Shown: positions 25,689 through 36,517, numbered from the stretch's first letter. The stretch: DNA of 64,000 bases from Variovorax paradoxus (GCF_030815855.1 NZ_JAUSXG010000001.1:3844001-3908000), one strand, 5' to 3'. Numbers and translations are program-made. Notes: generated from the letters alone by a model not told the origin.

Positions 25689-27050
25689 ATGACCGCTTCG
25701 AACCATCCGAGCCAGGTGCTCGCCACCTTTGCGGCCGAACTGAAGTTCGCGGACATCCCCGCACCCGTGCTGCGCCGCACCGAAGACCTGATGCTCGACT
25801 GGCTGGGCTCGGTGCTCGCGGCGCGCACGGCGCGGCCGGTGCGCAGCATCGAGCGCTTCGCGCAGATGATGGGGCCCGCCGATGGGCCGAGCGAAATACT
25901 CACTTCGCGTCGCACCAGCTCGCCGGTGTTTGCCGCGCTCGTCAATGCGGCGGCCTCGCACTACGTGGAACAGGACGATGTGCACAACGGCTCGGTGTTC
26001 CACCCCGCGGCCGTGGTCATTGCGCCCGCCCTGGCCGTGGCGCAGAGCATCGGAGCCAGCGGCGCGCAGTTGCTGACCGCGGTGGTGGCGGGCTACGAGG
26101 TCGGCATCCGTGTCGGCGAGTTCCTGGGACGCTCGCACTACAAGACCTTTCACACCACCGCGACGGCGGGCACGCTCGCCGCTGCTGCGGCGGTGGGTCT
26201 TCTTCTGAACCTCACGCCGCAGCGGATGCTGCATGCCTTCGGCTCGGCCGGCACGCAATCGGCCGGACTGTGGGAGTTCCTGCGCGATGCCGCGGATTCG
26301 AAGCAGCTGCACTGCGCGCATGCGGCCGCCAGCGGTTTGATGTCGGCGTACCTGGCGCAGGACGGCTTCACGGGCGCCGCGAAAGTGCTCGAGGGCGCGC
26401 AAGGGCTCGGGGTCGGCATGTCGAGCGATGCCGATCCGGCACGGCTTACCGACCGCCTCGGCACGCGCTGGGCACTGGCCGAGACCTCGTTCAAGTTCCA
26501 CGCCTCCTGCCGCCACACGCATCCCGCAGCCGATGCGTTGCTGCAGGTGATGACGCAGCACAAGCTGAAGCCTGCCGACGTGACCCGCGTGACCACGCAC
26601 GTGCACCAGGGCGCCATCGACGTGCTGGGCCGCGTCACCGTGCCGGCCACGGTGCACCAGGGCAAGTTCTCGATGGGCACGGTGCTGGGCCTGATCGCGG
26701 TGCATGGCCGCGCCGGGCTCGGCGAATTCGACCGCGACTTTCTCGCACCCGAGGTGGCGGCGTTCCGCGACAAGGTGGCGATGCAGCTCGATGCGGAGGT
26801 CGACACCGCCTATCCCGCGCGCTGGATCGGCAAGGTCAGCGTCGAGACGGCGGATGGCCGCACGCTGCAGGGCCGTGTGGACGAACCCAAGGGCGACCCG
26901 GGCAACACCCTGAGCCGCGCCGAGATCGAGGACAAGATGCAGCGCCTCGCGCACTACGGCGAGGGCGCCACGGCCGACGAGGCCAAGGCGCTGTGCCAGC
27001 GCATCTGGCAATTGGCCGATGCCCCACGCGTGGAACGCTGGCTGCCCTGA
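25689..27050 (+). CDS. MmgE/PrpD family protein (2-methylcitrate dehydratase-like)
   Basis: The product has 453 residues from ATG 25689 with AAGGAGC upstream. Family marks are LMLDWLGSVLAA, HYVEQDDVHNGSVFHPAAVV, YEVGIRVGEFLG, HTTATAGTLAAAAAVG, KFHASCRHTHPAADAL and the closing VDEPKGDPGNTLSRAEIEDK. The family covers dehydratases and isomerases (methylcitrate, aconitate, iminodisuccinate); similarity does not fix the substrate. It is co-transcribed with the acyl-CoA dehydrogenase and is likely part of the same pathway. Confidence 0.9.
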   Translation: MTASNHPSQVLATFAAELKFADIPAPVLRRTEDLMLDWLGSVLAARTARPVRSIERFAQMMGPADGPSEILTSRRTSSPVFAALVNAAASHYVEQDDVHNGSVFHPAAVVIAPALAVAQSIGASGAQLLTAVVAGYEVGIRVGEFLGRSHYKTFHTTATAGTLAAAAAVGLLLNLTPQRMLHAFGSAGTQSAGLWEFLRDAADSKQLHCAHAAASGLMSAYLAQDGFTGAAKVLEGAQGLGVGMSSDADPARLTDRLGTRWALAETSFKFHASCRHTHPAADALLQVMTQHKLKPADVTRVTTHVHQGAIDVLGRVTVPATVHQGKFSMGTVLGLIAVHGRAGLGEFDRDFLAPEVAAFRDKVAMQLDAEVDTAYPARWIGKVSVETADGRTLQGRVDEPKGDPGNTLSRAEIEDKMQRLAHYGEGATADEAKALCQRIWQLADAPRVERWLP

Positions 27051-27074
27051 AGACAGCAAGCATCCGCGACAGCG

Positions 27075-27965
27075 CTAAGGCGCGACGAGGTGGTCGAACA
27101 GCTCGCGCGCCGAGGCCGGCAGTTGTTCGCGGTTGCGCGCGATGAGCTTGAGCTCGCGCTCCGCCCAGGCATCGCTGAGGGCGACGGTTGAAATCCGCAT
27201 CGCCATCGACAGCCGCTGTGCCGACGAGGCCGGCAGCACGCCGACGCCCACGCCCGCTTCGATCATCAGGCAGATCGCCTCGAAGCTGCTGACCTGGATG
27301 CGCGGATTGAAGCCCCGGCCCGCCAGCTCGGCGCGGCGCTGCAGAAAGCGGTGGATGGCGCTGCCGTGGTGCAGGCCCACGTGCTGCTCGTCGAGCGTGT
27401 CTGCAAAGGCCACCGAGGCCGCGCCCGCGAGAGGGTGCGTGGCGGGCACCACCAGCACGAGCTGGTTGCGGCCGAACGGTCGTGCATCGAACTCGCCGGT
27501 GTGCACGTCGCCGGCCAGAATGCCGATGTCGGCCTCGCCGTCGGCCACCGCGCGCACGATTTCTTCGCTCAGGTATTCACGCAAATCGACCTGCACGGCG
27601 GGGTGCTGCGTGAGAAAACCGGCGAGCTTCTGCGGCAGGTATTCGGTGATGGACGTGGTGTTGGCAAACACGCGCACATGGCCCTTGATGCCCTTGCCGA
27701 AATCCTGCATGTCGCAGCGCAGGTGCTCCATCTGCTGCATCACGCGCTTGGCGTGATACAGCACGGCCTGCCCCGCGGCCGTGAGCGTCACGCCCTGCGC
27801 GCTGCGATGGAGCAGCTTGCCGCCCACGGCCTCTTCCATCTGCTTGATGCGGGTGGAGGCCGCCGCCAGCGAGATGCAGGCTTTCTCGGCGCCGCGCGTG
27901 AGGCTGCGCGCATCCGCCACGTAGACGAACAGTTTCAGGTCGAACAGGTCGAAATGCAGGTTCAC
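27075..27965 (-). CDS. LysR-family regulator
   Basis: The product has 296 residues from a GTG at 27965, chosen because the helix-turn-helix (FDLKLFVYVADARSLTRGAEK, SLAAASTRIKQMEEAVGGKLLHR) starts right after it. The effector domain has GHVRVFANTTSITEYLPQKLAGF and EADIGILAGDVHTGEFD. It is convergent with the MmgE/PrpD gene and lies between the two arms of the acyl-CoA cluster, so it is the best candidate regulator (inference). Confidence 0.9.
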   Translation of the reverse strand: MNLHFDLFDLKLFVYVADARSLTRGAEKACISLAAASTRIKQMEEAVGGKLLHRSAQGVTLTAAGQAVLYHAKRVMQQMEHLRCDMQDFGKGIKGHVRVFANTTSITEYLPQKLAGFLTQHPAVQVDLREYLSEEIVRAVADGEADIGILAGDVHTGEFDARPFGRNQLVLVVPATHPLAGAASVAFADTLDEQHVGLHHGSAIHRFLQRRAELAGRGFNPRIQVSSFEAICLMIEAGVGVGVLPASSAQRLSMAMRISTVALSDAWAERELKLIARNREQLPASARELFDHLVAP

Positions 27966-28044
27966 CGGACAAGCGCGCCAGAAAGGAAAGAAGCGTGCAT
28001 TGTCGGGCGAATGGCGCCGTGTGCGCCCTTCTCGGGGTTTGACC

Positions 28045-28950
28045 TCAGACCGGGTCCCAGCTGAACACGTCCGCCGAGCGGTCCAGCGGATAGAAGCTCG
28101 CGCGCATGGCGGGCATGGCGTGCTCGGCAATGCTCTCCGGCGTCCAGCCTTCGGAGCGGTGGATGGAGCGCACCGGCCGCGGCTGGCTGATGAGCGAAAT
28201 CTCGTTGTTGCGCACCGAAAAGATCTGGCCGTTGACCGCGCCGGCCGCATCGCTCGCAAGGTACACGGCGAGCGGCGCCACCTTGGCGGGCGTCATCTGC
28301 TTGATCTTGTCGACGCGGGCGCGCTGCTCGTCGGTGTCGGTGGGAATGGCGCCGATCATGCGGCTCCATGCGAAGGGTGCGATGCAGTTGGAACGCACGT
28401 TGAACTTGAGCATGTCGAGCGCAATCGACTTCGACAGCGCCGCGATCCCGAGCTTGGCCGCGGCGTAGTTGGCCTGGCCGTAGTTGCCGATGAGACCCGA
28501 GGTCGAGGTCATGTGCACCATGGCGCCCGAGTTCTGCTCCTTGAAGTGCGTGGCCGCGGCGCGGCTCACGTAGTAGGCGCCGTAGAGGTGCACCTTGATC
28601 ACGGCGTCCCATTCGTCGACCGACATCTTGTGGAAGAAGCGGTCGCGCAGGATGCCGGCGTTATTGATCACGGCGTCGATGCGGCCGAAGCTCTCGACCG
28701 CGCATTCGACGATGCGCGCCGCGCTGGCCGCCTCGGCCACGCTGTCGGTGTTGGGGACGGCCTGGCCGCCCGCGGCGCGGATTTCGTCGACCACCTGCTG
28801 CGCGGGGCCGGCGCTGCCGCCTTCGCCGTCGAGCGCGGCGCCGATGTCATTGACCACCACCTTGGCGCCGCTCTTGGCCATGGCCAGCGCGATGTCGCGG
28901 CCGATGCCGCCGCCCGCGCCGGTGACGACAACTACTTTTCCTTCAACCAT
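28045..28950 (-). CDS. Short-chain dehydrogenase/reductase (3-hydroxyacyl-CoA dehydrogenase-like)
   Basis: The product has 301 residues. Cofactor motif TGAGGGIG (10-17), NNAG at 97-100 and the catalytic YAAAK with Y162 and K166 are intact. The VVVNDIGAALDGEGGSAGPA insertion is typical of the MFE-2/HSD17B4-like SDRs that act on hydroxyacyl-CoAs. The C-terminal 60-residue tail continues past the usual SDR fold, as in those enzymes. It is probably the beta-oxidation dehydrogenase of the cluster. It lies upstream of the LysR gene on the same strand (79-base gap). Confidence 0.88.
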   Translation of the reverse strand: MVEGKVVVVTGAGGGIGRDIALAMAKSGAKVVVNDIGAALDGEGGSAGPAQQVVDEIRAAGGQAVPNTDSVAEAASAARIVECAVESFGRIDAVINNAGILRDRFFHKMSVDEWDAVIKVHLYGAYYVSRAAATHFKEQNSGAMVHMTSTSGLIGNYGQANYAAAKLGIAALSKSIALDMLKFNVRSNCIAPFAWSRMIGAIPTDTDEQRARVDKIKQMTPAKVAPLAVYLASDAAGAVNGQIFSVRNNEISLISQPRPVRSIHRSEGWTPESIAEHAMPAMRASFYPLDRSADVFSWDPV

Positions 28951-29062
28951 GTGTGTCTGCTCCGGATAGCTGCCCGCAGTGTCGCAGGCAGAAGATCCAG
29001 AATGCCACAGGGGCTGCGCTGCGGGTTTCTGATTTCCGAAGAGGGGCTTCGGCGGCGCTCGC

Positions 29063-29938
29063 TTACTGGCGCGCCGTCCGGATGTTCGGTGGCAGCGCCT
29101 GCGGCCAACTGGTGCGGAACGGATTGATGTCGAGCCCGCCGCGCCGCGTGTAGCGCGCATACACCGCGAGCTTGGTCGGTTTGCAGCGGCTCCAGATGTC
29201 CGTGAACATGCGTTCGGCGCAGGGTTCGTGGAATTCGTTGTGATTGCGAAAGCTCACGATATACGCGAGCAGGCCCGCCTGGTCGATCGGTGGGCCGCTG
29301 TACCGGATCTGCACACTGCCCCAATCAGGCTGGCCGGTGACGAGGCAGTTGCTCTTGAGCAGGCGGCTGGTGAGGGTTTCGTTCACGTGCACCTGCGTGG
29401 CGTCGCTCGACAGCAGCTCGGGCGCGGGCTGGTAGTGCGTGCACTCGATGTCGAGCCGGTCGAGGTCGAGCCCGTCGAGTTCGTGCACCGGCTCGCGGTC
29501 GAACAGGTCGGGGGCGAGCAGCTTCACGCCAATGCCGGCGGACTGGTCGCTGCCGCGCCAGAGCGCTTCGGCCAGGTCGGTGCGCATGCGGTCACGCACG
29601 GCGTCGATGCTCGCGAAAGCGGTGCTGTTGAAGCTGTTGAGATACAGCTTGAACGACTTGCTCTCGATGATGTTGGGCGTTTCGCACGGGATGGTGAAGT
29701 GCGCGATGGCCAGTTGCGGCTTGCCGCGCAGATTGAGCCAGCTCACTTCGAACGCAGTCCAGAGATCGGCGCCGAAGAAGGGCAGCGCACCGGCGGCGAT
29801 GCCCATGGCCTCGCGCTGGGTGGCGCGCGCAATCGGAAAAAGCAGCGACGGGTCGTATTTGTCCGCGTAGGCCGAGGCACGGCCCAGTTGCGACTGCTCG
29901 GGCGTGTTCGGGTTAGGGGGGATGTTGTCCAGGCTCAT
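29063..29938 (-). CDS. queF: NADPH-dependent 7-cyano-7-deazaguanine reductase (preQ0 reductase)
   Basis: The product has 291 residues, the size of the two-domain (E. coli-type) QueF. It has the NADPH-binding-side signature [13 protein letters not shown], then the catalytic cysteine C198 in [19 protein letters not shown], and [13 protein letters not shown]. The enzyme reduces preQ0 to preQ1 in queuosine tRNA modification. The start ATG overlaps the stop of the upstream hydrolase gene by four bases (ATGA), indicating translational coupling. Confidence 0.94.
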   Translation of the reverse strand: MSLDNIPPNPNTPEQSQLGRASAYADKYDPSLLFPIARATQREAMGIAAGALPFFGADLWTAFEVSWLNLRGKPQLAIAHFTIPCETPNIIESKSFKLYLNSFNSTAFASIDAVRDRMRTDLAEALWRGSDQSAGIGVKLLAPDLFDREPVHELDGLDLDRLDIECTHYQPAPELLSSDATQVHVNETLTSRLLKSNCLVTGQPDWGSVQIRYSGPPIDQAGLLAYIVSFRNHNEFHEPCAERMFTDIWSRCKPTKLAVYARYTRRGGLDINPFRTSWPQALPPNIRTARQ

Positions 29939-30834
29939 GGCTTGTGGTGTTCTTCGGCCGCGTGCAGGAACGGGGCGATGTGATTGACGAGAATGGCGCA
30001 CACCTCGGGCGGCAGGTCGTGGCCCATGCCGGGAATGCTGATGAACTTCGAGCCTGGAATGCGCTTGGCGGTGTCTTGCCCGCACGCCATCGGCACCAGC
30101 GCATCGGCTTCGCCGTGCAGCACCAGCGTCGGGCACTTGATGCGCGGCAGCACTTCGGGCCGGCGCGAATCGGCGCCAATGGCGAGCATCTGGCGGAACA
30201 TGCCGGCCGGGCGGTAGGCGCGCCGCATGCTGAAGGTGAGGCGCTCGGTGAGTTCCTCGGTGCTTTGCGGATAGGCGGGGCTTTGGATGAGCCTGAGCAG
30301 CCTGACGCTGTGCGCCACCAGTTCGGCCTCGCCGCCACCCAGCGGTCGGCGCAGCAGCATGGCGGCCACGTCGCTTTTGGGCCCGGGCAGGCCGCGCGCG
30401 CCGCTGGAGCTCATGATGCTCACGAGGCTGGTGACGCGGTCGGGTGCTTCGGCGGCCAGGTGCTGCGCGATCATGCCGCCCATCGAGGCACCGATGACGT
30501 GCGCATGCTTGATGCCCAGTGCGTCGAGCACGCCCAGCGAATCGCGCGCCATGTCTTGCAGCGTGTAGGCCGACCGCACCTGCAGGCCGAGGCGTTGGCG
30601 AATGCTCTCCCACACGATGTTGCCGGTGCCCGCATGGTCGAAGCCTTGGCTCAGGCCGATATCGCGGTTGTCGTGGCGCACCACGCGAAACCCGGCGTCC
30701 ACCAGCGACTGCACGAAAGCTTGCGGCCAGCCGACGAGCTGCATGCCCAGACCCATGATCAGCAAGGCCACCGGGCGGCCCTCGCCGCCGGTGTCTTCGA
30801 CCTCGATCTGCAATCCGTTGGCCTGGAGCTTCAT
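29935..30834 (-). CDS. Alpha/beta-fold hydrolase
   Basis: The product has 299 residues with no signal peptide. The oxyanion strand [10 protein letters not shown], the nucleophile elbow IGASMGGM (S117), the acid strand [13 protein letters not shown] and the late GMGHDLP histidine make a complete triad. It resembles proline-iminopeptidase and pimeloyl-esterase-like hydrolases; the substrate is unknown. Its stop overlaps the queF start and its start follows the 2OG-oxygenase gene by 15 bases, so the four genes 32473-29063 form one transcription unit. Confidence 0.88.
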   Translation of the reverse strand: MKLQANGLQIEVEDTGGEGRPVALLIMGLGMQLVGWPQAFVQSLVDAGFRVVRHDNRDIGLSQGFDHAGTGNIVWESIRQRLGLQVRSAYTLQDMARDSLGVLDALGIKHAHVIGASMGGMIAQHLAAEAPDRVTSLVSIMSSSGARGLPGPKSDVAAMLLRRPLGGGEAELVAHSVRLLRLIQSPAYPQSTEELTERLTFSMRRAYRPAGMFRQMLAIGADSRRPEVLPRIKCPTLVLHGEADALVPMACGQDTAKRIPGSKFISIPGMGHDLPPEVCAILVNHIAPFLHAAEEHHKP

Positions 30835-30849
30835 GGGTTCTGCTGTCTT

Positions 30850-31689
30850 CTATTTGAATTCGCGTTCGCGCAGCCACTTGGTGGCCACCCACTTCTCGCC
30901 CGCCAGCACGGGCGCACCGCCATGCAGCGTGCGCGTGGCCGGGTCGGGTTCGTCGTAGCTGAAGAACACGCCGGTGCCGCGTACGGGCGCCACTTCCAAG
31001 CCCACGTCGGGGAAGGTCGTGGCGCCGCCCTGCTCGGGCTCCTGCAGGTACATCACGAGCGTGGCCACACGCTGGCCGCCGCGCTTGAGGATGGTGGGCG
31101 TGCCGGGCTCGCCGGGGTCGAAGTAGTCGTAGTGCGGGCGGTACTGCGCGCCGGGCGCATAGCGCAGGATCTGCAGGCCTTCGCCGAACTCCACCGGCCA
31201 GCGCAGCAGCACGGCAATGCGCTGCTCGAGGCGCGTGACGATCTCGTTTTCGCTGCGCTCGAAGAACATGCCGTCGCTGGTGCGGTCGACGTTGAGCACC
31301 TCGCCCCCGGTGCGGGTCTCGACCGTGAGCGAGCGCGCAAGCCGCACCCGCGCCGCGGCAATCAGGCCTTCGCACTCTTCGGGCGACAAGAGGTTGCCGA
31401 AGACGACGACACGCGGATGCTGCATGGTGTGCAGCACCTGCACGCGGCGGTCGCCGGCATCGATGTAGAGCGGCGCGCCTTCGAGGTTGGGACCGGGCAT
31501 GTCGGTGCGCTTCGGCTTGGCCACTTCCACGTGGGGAAACCCGGCTTCGAGCTGTGCCAGCGCGAGGTCGGTGGCCGCGTCCTGCCAGCCGGCCGCGCGC
31601 ATCGAGGCGCGCAGCGTGGGCACCGAATGTCCTGCCGCGAGCTGCGACACCAGCCATTCCTTCAACTCGGGACTGATCGCCTGTGACAT
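30850..31689 (-). CDS. 2-oxoglutarate/Fe(II) dioxygenase, prolyl-4-hydroxylase-like
   Basis: The product has 279 residues. The C-terminal P4H domain shows the iron ligands in [14 protein letters not shown] (HxD) and RTLHGGAPV, with a 2OG-binding lysine in GEKWVATKW. The N-terminal 60 residues form a helical segment ([27 protein letters not shown]). Such bacterial enzymes hydroxylate proline in proteins such as EF-Tu; the target is not known here. The gene sits one base after yaaA. Confidence 0.9.
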   Translation of the reverse strand: MSQAISPELKEWLVSQLAAGHSVPTLRASMRAAGWQDAATDLALAQLEAGFPHVEVAKPKRTDMPGPNLEGAPLYIDAGDRRVQVLHTMQHPRVVVFGNLLSPEECEGLIAAARVRLARSLTVETRTGGEVLNVDRTSDGMFFERSENEIVTRLEQRIAVLLRWPVEFGEGLQILRYAPGAQYRPHYDYFDPGEPGTPTILKRGGQRVATLVMYLQEPEQGGATTFPDVGLEVAPVRGTGVFFSYDEPDPATRTLHGGAPVLAGEKWVATKWLREREFK

Positions 31690-31690
31690 T

Positions 31691-32473
31691 TCAAGTCTTC
31701 CTTCGGAATACCAGCCTGTCGGCTTTCGACACCTCGGCGTCGAAACCATAACCTTCGAGATCGAATTTTTCCAGCGCCTTGGGCGTGGCGGCCTTGTGCA
31801 GCACGGCCCAGCGTGCGAGCAGGCCGCGCGCGCGCTTGGCGTAGAAGCTCACGATCTTGTACCTGTCGCCCTTCCATTCCTCGAACACGCATTCGACCAC
31901 GCGCGCCTTGAGCGCCTTCCGGTCGACCGACTTGAAGTATTCCTGCGAGGCGACATTGACCACCACGGGTGTGCGGTCTGCGGCTAGACGCTCGTTGAGG
32001 TGCTCTGCAATGCGCGAGCTCCAGAAGGCATACAGGTCCTTGCCATGGCCGTTGGCAAGCGGCGTGCCCATCTCCAGCCGGTAGGGCTGCAGCAGGTCGA
32101 GCGGCCGCAAAAGGCCATAGAGGCCGCTCAGGATGCACACGTGCTCCTGCGCCCAAGCCAGCTGAGCCGGGGTGAGCGAGCGGGCATCGAGGCCCCCGTA
32201 GACGTCGCCGTCGAATGCGAAAGCGGCCTGGCGGGCGTTCTTCGGCGTGCTTTTACCGGCCCAGGCCTGGTAGCGCGCCACGTTGAGGGTGGAGAGCTTG
32301 TCCGACAGGTGCATGAGTTCGGAAATCTGCTGCGGCGATTTTTCGCGCAGCAGCTTGATCAGTTCGACCGAAGGGCCGCGGGGAGCCTCGAAATGGGGTC
32401 GGGTGGCGGGGATTTCATCGGGAACGGGCGTGTCGTAGTCGAGCGACTTCGCAGGGGAGAGCAGAAACAGCAT
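31691..32473 (-). CDS. yaaA: Peroxide stress protein YaaA (DUF328)
   Basis: The product has 260 residues, the standard length. It starts MLFLLSPAKSLDYDTP and contains MHLSDKLSTLNVARYQAW, AFDGDVYGGLDA, ILSGLYGLLRPLDLLQPYRLEMG and the SFYAKRARGLLARW end motif. YaaA lowers free iron and protects DNA during peroxide stress, and the protein binds DNA. It is the promoter-proximal gene of a four-gene minus-strand unit that diverges from valS. Confidence 0.94.
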   Translation of the reverse strand: MLFLLSPAKSLDYDTPVPDEIPATRPHFEAPRGPSVELIKLLREKSPQQISELMHLSDKLSTLNVARYQAWAGKSTPKNARQAAFAFDGDVYGGLDARSLTPAQLAWAQEHVCILSGLYGLLRPLDLLQPYRLEMGTPLANGHGKDLYAFWSSRIAEHLNERLAADRTPVVVNVASQEYFKSVDRKALKARVVECVFEEWKGDRYKIVSFYAKRARGLLARWAVLHKAATPKALEKFDLEGYGFDAEVSKADRLVFRRKT

Positions 32474-32580
32474 CGCGGAATTATCGGGCGCACCGATGAC
32501 GGGGTACCGCGCCGGTAAAATCGCCGCCATTCCCACCCTGTGACCGACGGCACCCGCGGGTGCCGTTTTGCATTCTCCCC

Positions 32581-35478
32581 ATGAGCGAACCCACCACCCC
32601 CACCGCCCAACCTGGACTGGACAGCCTGTCCAAATCGTTCGAACCCGCCGCCATCGAGGCGCACTGGGGCCCGGAGTGGGAAAAGCGCGGCTATGCCAAG
32701 GCCGGGTTCCGCGGCACGCAGCAGCCGAAGGAAGGCGCCGATTCGTTCGCCATCCAGCTGCCGCCGCCCAACGTGACGGGCACGCTGCACATGGGGCATG
32801 CGTTCAACCAGACCATCATGGACAGCCTTGCGCGCTACCACCGCATGAAGGGCGACAACACGCTGTGGGTGCCGGGCACCGACCATGCGGGCATCGCAAC
32901 GCAGATCGTGGTGGAACGGCAGCTGCAGGAACAGAAGATCAGCCGCCACGACATGGGCCCGACGCCGGCCGAGGCACGCAAGAACTTCGTCGCCAAGGTG
33001 TGGGAGTGGAAGGAAAAGAGCGGCAATACCATCACCGGCCAGATGCGCCGCATGGGCGACACGGTCGACTGGAGCCGCGAATACTTCACGATGGACGACG
33101 ACCTCTCGAAGGTCGTGACGCAGACCTTCGTCTCGCTGTATGAAGAGGGCCTGATCTACCGCGGCAAGCGCCTGGGCAACTGGGACCCGGTGCTCAAGAC
33201 CTCGGTGAGCGACCTCGAAGTCGAAAGCGAAGAGGAAGACGGCTCGCTCTGGCACATCGCCTACCCGCTGGAGGACGGCAGCGGCACGCTGACCGTGGCC
33301 ACCACCCGCCCCGAAACCATGCTGGGCGACACGGCCGTGATGGTTCACCCCGAAGACGAGCGCTACAAGCACCTGATCGGCCAGCGCGTGAAGCTGCCGC
33401 TGGTGGACCGGTTGATTCCGATCATTGCCGACGACTATGTGGACAAGGAATTCGGCACCGGCGTGGTCAAGGTGACGCCCGCGCACGACTACAACGACTA
33501 CGCAGTGGGCCAGCGCCACAAGCTCGAGGTGATCGGCATCCTGACGCTCGACGCCACCATCAACGACAACGCGCCCGAAAAGTACCGCGGCATGGACCGC
33601 TTCGTGGCGCGCAAGGCCATCGTGGCCGACCTCGAGGCGCTCGGCCTCCTGGTCGAGGTGAAGAAGCACAAGCTGATGGTGCCGCGCTGCGCGCGCTCGG
33701 GCGCCATCGTCGAGCCGATGCTCACCGACCAGTGGTACGTGGCCATGACGCGCCCCGGTGCCGATGGCCAGTCGATCGCGCAGAAGGCCATCGACGTGGT
33801 GAAGACCGGCGAGGTGCGCTTCGTGCCCGAGAACTGGGTCAACACCTACAACCACTGGATGGAGAACATCCAGGACTGGACCATCTCGCGCCAGCTCTGG
33901 TGGGGCCACCAGATTCCGGCCTGGTACGACGACGAAGGCAACGTGTACGTGGCGCACGACGAGGCCGAGGCCGAGGCCAAGGCACCGGGCAAGAAGCTGC
34001 GCCGCGATGAAGACGTGCTCGACACCTGGTATTCGTCGGCGCTGGTGCCCTTCTCTTCGCTCGGCTGGCCCGAGAAGACCAAGGACCTCGAGCTGTACCT
34101 GCCCTCGACCGTGCTCGTGACGGGCTACGACATCATCTTCTTCTGGGTCGCCCGGATGATCATGATGACCAAGCACTTCACCGGCAAGGTGCCGTTCAAG
34201 GACGTGTACATCCACGGCCTGGTGCGCGACGCGCAGGGCAAGAAGATGAGCAAGTCCGAAGGCAACGTGCTCGACCCGGTTGACCTGATCGACGGCATCG
34301 CGCTGCCCGAACTGCTCGACAAGCGCACGCAGGGCCTGCGCAAGCCCGAGACGGCACCCGCGGTGCGCAAGAACACGCAGAAAGAATTTCCCGAAGGCAT
34401 TCCGGCCTTTGGCGCCGATGCGCTGCGCTTTACCTTCGCGTCGCTGGCCTCGCTGGGCCGCAGCATCAACTTCGACAGCAAGCGCTGCGAGGGCTATCGC
34501 AACTTCTGCAACAAGCTCTGGAATGCCACGCGCTTCGTGCTGATGAACTGCGAGGGGCAGGACTGCGGCCTGCGCGAGCACACCAAGGAAGAGTGCGCGG
34601 TCGGCGGCCCGGCGCATGGCTACCTGAAGTTCAGCCGCGCCGATTTCTGGATCGCCTCGCAGCTGCAGCGCGTCGAGGCCGAGGTGGCCAAGGGCTTCGA
34701 GGAATACCGGCTCGACAACGTGGCCAACGCTATCTACCAGTTTGCCTGGGACGAGTTCTGCGATTGGTACCTGGAGATTGCCAAGGTGCAGATCCAGACC
34801 GGCGACGATTCGCAAAAGCGCGCCACGCGCCGCACGCTGATCCGCACGCTCGAAGCGCTGCTGCGCCTTGCGCATCCGGTGATTCCGTTCATCACGGAAG
34901 AGCTGTGGCAGAAGGTGGCGCCCGTGGCCGGACGCGAGGGCGAATCGATCATGGTCGCGGCCTATCCGAAAAGCCAGCCCGAAAAAATCGACGAAGCGGC
35001 CGAGGCGCATGTGGCGCGCCTGAAGGCGCTGGTCGATGCCTGCCGCACGCTGCGCGGCGAAATGAACGTGTCGCCCGCCGTGCGCCTGCCGCTCTACGCG
35101 GTGGCCGACGATGCCGAAGGCGCGGCGTTCTTGCGCGATGCGGCGCCGGTGCTGCAGGCCCTGGCCAAGCTCAAGGAAGTGAAGGTCTTCGACGACGAGG
35201 CGTCGTGGTCGGCGGCGGCCGAAGCGGCGCCCGTGGCGGTGGTCGGCACGGCACGGCTGTGCCTGCACATGGAGATCGACAAGGCCGCCGAACGTGCGCG
35301 CATCGGCAAGGAAATTGCTCGCATCGAGGGCGAGATCCTGAAGGTGAACGGCAAGCTGGGAAATGAGGCCTTTGTAGCTAAGGCACCTCCCGCTGTCATC
35401 GAGCAGGAGCGCAAGCGCCTGGCCGATTTCAGCACCACGCTGGAGCGTCTGCGCGACCAGCTTGTGCGCCTCGGCTGA
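32581..35478 (+). CDS. valS: Valyl-tRNA synthetase
   Basis: The product has 965 residues from ATG 32581. HMGH (the HIGH motif) is at 70-73 within [16 protein letters not shown]. The editing domain follows, and KMSKS is at 555-559 ([14 protein letters not shown]). The C-terminal anticodon-binding domain and a coiled-coil tail ([22 protein letters not shown]) complete the class I enzyme, which charges tRNA-Val and edits threonine errors. An earlier in-frame start exists at 32560 but begins before the conserved N-terminus. Confidence 0.97.
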   Translation: MSEPTTPTAQPGLDSLSKSFEPAAIEAHWGPEWEKRGYAKAGFRGTQQPKEGADSFAIQLPPPNVTGTLHMGHAFNQTIMDSLARYHRMKGDNTLWVPGTDHAGIATQIVVERQLQEQKISRHDMGPTPAEARKNFVAKVWEWKEKSGNTITGQMRRMGDTVDWSREYFTMDDDLSKVVTQTFVSLYEEGLIYRGKRLGNWDPVLKTSVSDLEVESEEEDGSLWHIAYPLEDGSGTLTVATTRPETMLGDTAVMVHPEDERYKHLIGQRVKLPLVDRLIPIIADDYVDKEFGTGVVKVTPAHDYNDYAVGQRHKLEVIGILTLDATINDNAPEKYRGMDRFVARKAIVADLEALGLLVEVKKHKLMVPRCARSGAIVEPMLTDQWYVAMTRPGADGQSIAQKAIDVVKTGEVRFVPENWVNTYNHWMENIQDWTISRQLWWGHQIPAWYDDEGNVYVAHDEAEAEAKAPGKKLRRDEDVLDTWYSSALVPFSSLGWPEKTKDLELYLPSTVLVTGYDIIFFWVARMIMMTKHFTGKVPFKDVYIHGLVRDAQGKKMSKSEGNVLDPVDLIDGIALPELLDKRTQGLRKPETAPAVRKNTQKEFPEGIPAFGADALRFTFASLASLGRSINFDSKRCEGYRNFCNKLWNATRFVLMNCEGQDCGLREHTKEECAVGGPAHGYLKFSRADFWIASQLQRVEAEVAKGFEEYRLDNVANAIYQFAWDEFCDWYLEIAKVQIQTGDDSQKRATRRTLIRTLEALLRLAHPVIPFITEELWQKVAPVAGREGESIMVAAYPKSQPEKIDEAAEAHVARLKALVDACRTLRGEMNVSPAVRLPLYAVADDAEGAAFLRDAAPVLQALAKLKEVKVFDDEASWSAAAEAAPVAVVGTARLCLHMEIDKAAERARIGKEIARIEGEILKVNGKLGNEAFVAKAPPAVIEQERKRLADFSTTLERLRDQLVRLG

Positions 35479-35510
35479 CACATTTGGATCTGGGCAAGGT
35501 TTAGCATGGC

Positions 35511-35536
35511 AACGACGGCTTTTCCGCGCCGTCGTT
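35511..35536 (+). terminator. Hairpin after valS
   Basis: AACGACGGC (35511-35519) pairs with GCCGTCGTT (35528-35536) across an 8-base loop containing TTTT. No U-run follows, so it may be a weak terminator or an RNA-stabilising hairpin between valS and galU. Confidence 0.4.
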
Positions 35537-35586
35537 GACCGTAAAACCTTATTCTTCAACTGAACGACTAGACGCCCAAATTGTCC

Positions 35587-36477
35587 ATGCCCACTCCCTC
35601 GACACGCATCCGCAAGGCCGTATTTCCTGTTGCAGGTTTCGGCACCCGCTTTCTGCCCGCCACCAAGGCGCAGCCAAAGGAAATGCTGCCGGTTGTCGAC
35701 AAGCCACTCATCCAATATGCGGTTGAGGAAGCCTACGCGGCGGGCATTCGCGACATGATTTTCGTAACTGGCCGAAACAAGCGTGCCATCGAAGATCACT
35801 ACGACACAGCCTATGAGCTCGAGAGCCAGCTCGAAGCCAACGGCAAGCTCGAACTGCTCGACATCGCGCGGTCGGTCATGCCCGACGACATGACCTGCTC
35901 CTATGTGCGCCAGCCGCGCATGCTGGGTCTTGGCCATGCGGTGCTCTGCGCCGAACACCTGGTAGGCAACGAACCCTTCGCCGTGCTGCTGGCCGACGAC
36001 CTGATGGTCGGCCCCGTTGGCGGCGCGCCGGTGCTGGCCCAGATGACGGCCGCCTTCGGCAAGCTGGGCGCCTCGGTGCTCGCAGTGCAGGAAGTGCCGC
36101 TCGAACATGTGAAGCGCTACGGCATCGTGGCGGGCGAATCCATCGGCGACGATCTCGTGAAGGTCGACCGCATGATCGAGAAGCCATCGCCGGACAAGGC
36201 ACCTTCGCGCCTCGGCGTGGCGGGCCGCTACATCCTCACGCCCGGCGTGTTCGACGAAATCCGCAATCAGCCCAAGGGCGCCGGCGGCGAGATCCAGCTC
36301 ACCGACGGCATCGCGGCGCTGATGAAGAAGGAAGCGGTCTATGCCTATGCCTACAAGGGCATCCGCTACGACTGCGGCAGCAAGGAAGGCTTTCTGCAGG
36401 CCTCGGTGGAGCTGGCGCTCGCGCACCCCGAAGTGGGCGCGCAATTCCGCGAATACCTGAAGAGCCTGGAGCTCTGA
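35587..36477 (+). CDS. galU: UTP-glucose-1-phosphate uridylyltransferase
   Basis: The product has 296 residues from ATG 35587. The nucleotidyltransferase signature is [23 protein letters not shown], then [24 protein letters not shown] and [13 protein letters not shown]. It makes UDP-glucose for exopolysaccharide, LPS core and trehalose or glycogen pathways. It stands alone and is followed by a strong intrinsic terminator at 36484-36512. Confidence 0.96.
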   Translation: MPTPSTRIRKAVFPVAGFGTRFLPATKAQPKEMLPVVDKPLIQYAVEEAYAAGIRDMIFVTGRNKRAIEDHYDTAYELESQLEANGKLELLDIARSVMPDDMTCSYVRQPRMLGLGHAVLCAEHLVGNEPFAVLLADDLMVGPVGGAPVLAQMTAAFGKLGASVLAVQEVPLEHVKRYGIVAGESIGDDLVKVDRMIEKPSPDKAPSRLGVAGRYILTPGVFDEIRNQPKGAGGEIQLTDGIAALMKKEAVYAYAYKGIRYDCGSKEGFLQASVELALAHPEVGAQFREYLKSLEL

Positions 36478-36483
36478 AAGAAG

Positions 36484-36512
36484 AAAGGGCCCCGTCGGGG
36501 CCCTTTTCTTTC
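36484..36512 (+). terminator. Intrinsic terminator after galU
   Basis: AAAGGGCCCC (36484-36493) and GGGGCCCTTT (36497-36506) form a 10-base-pair stem with a 3-base loop, followed by TCTTTC. The stem is strong and A-rich on its left, so it may also end transcription of the TusA-like gene arriving from the right. Confidence 0.88.
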
Positions 36513-36517
36513 ACGGG

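Noticed and set aside
22030..25764. A 1244-residue frame reading from inside the 24511 dehydrogenase gene
   Set aside because: Only the last 775 codons from 24357 are dehydrogenase; the rest is antisense to the divergent gene.
32359..36444. A 1361-residue open frame antisense to valS and galU
   Set aside because: It is the mirror of strongly conserved genes; the sequence is low-complexity H/R/A/G text with no motif. High GC leaves antisense frames open.
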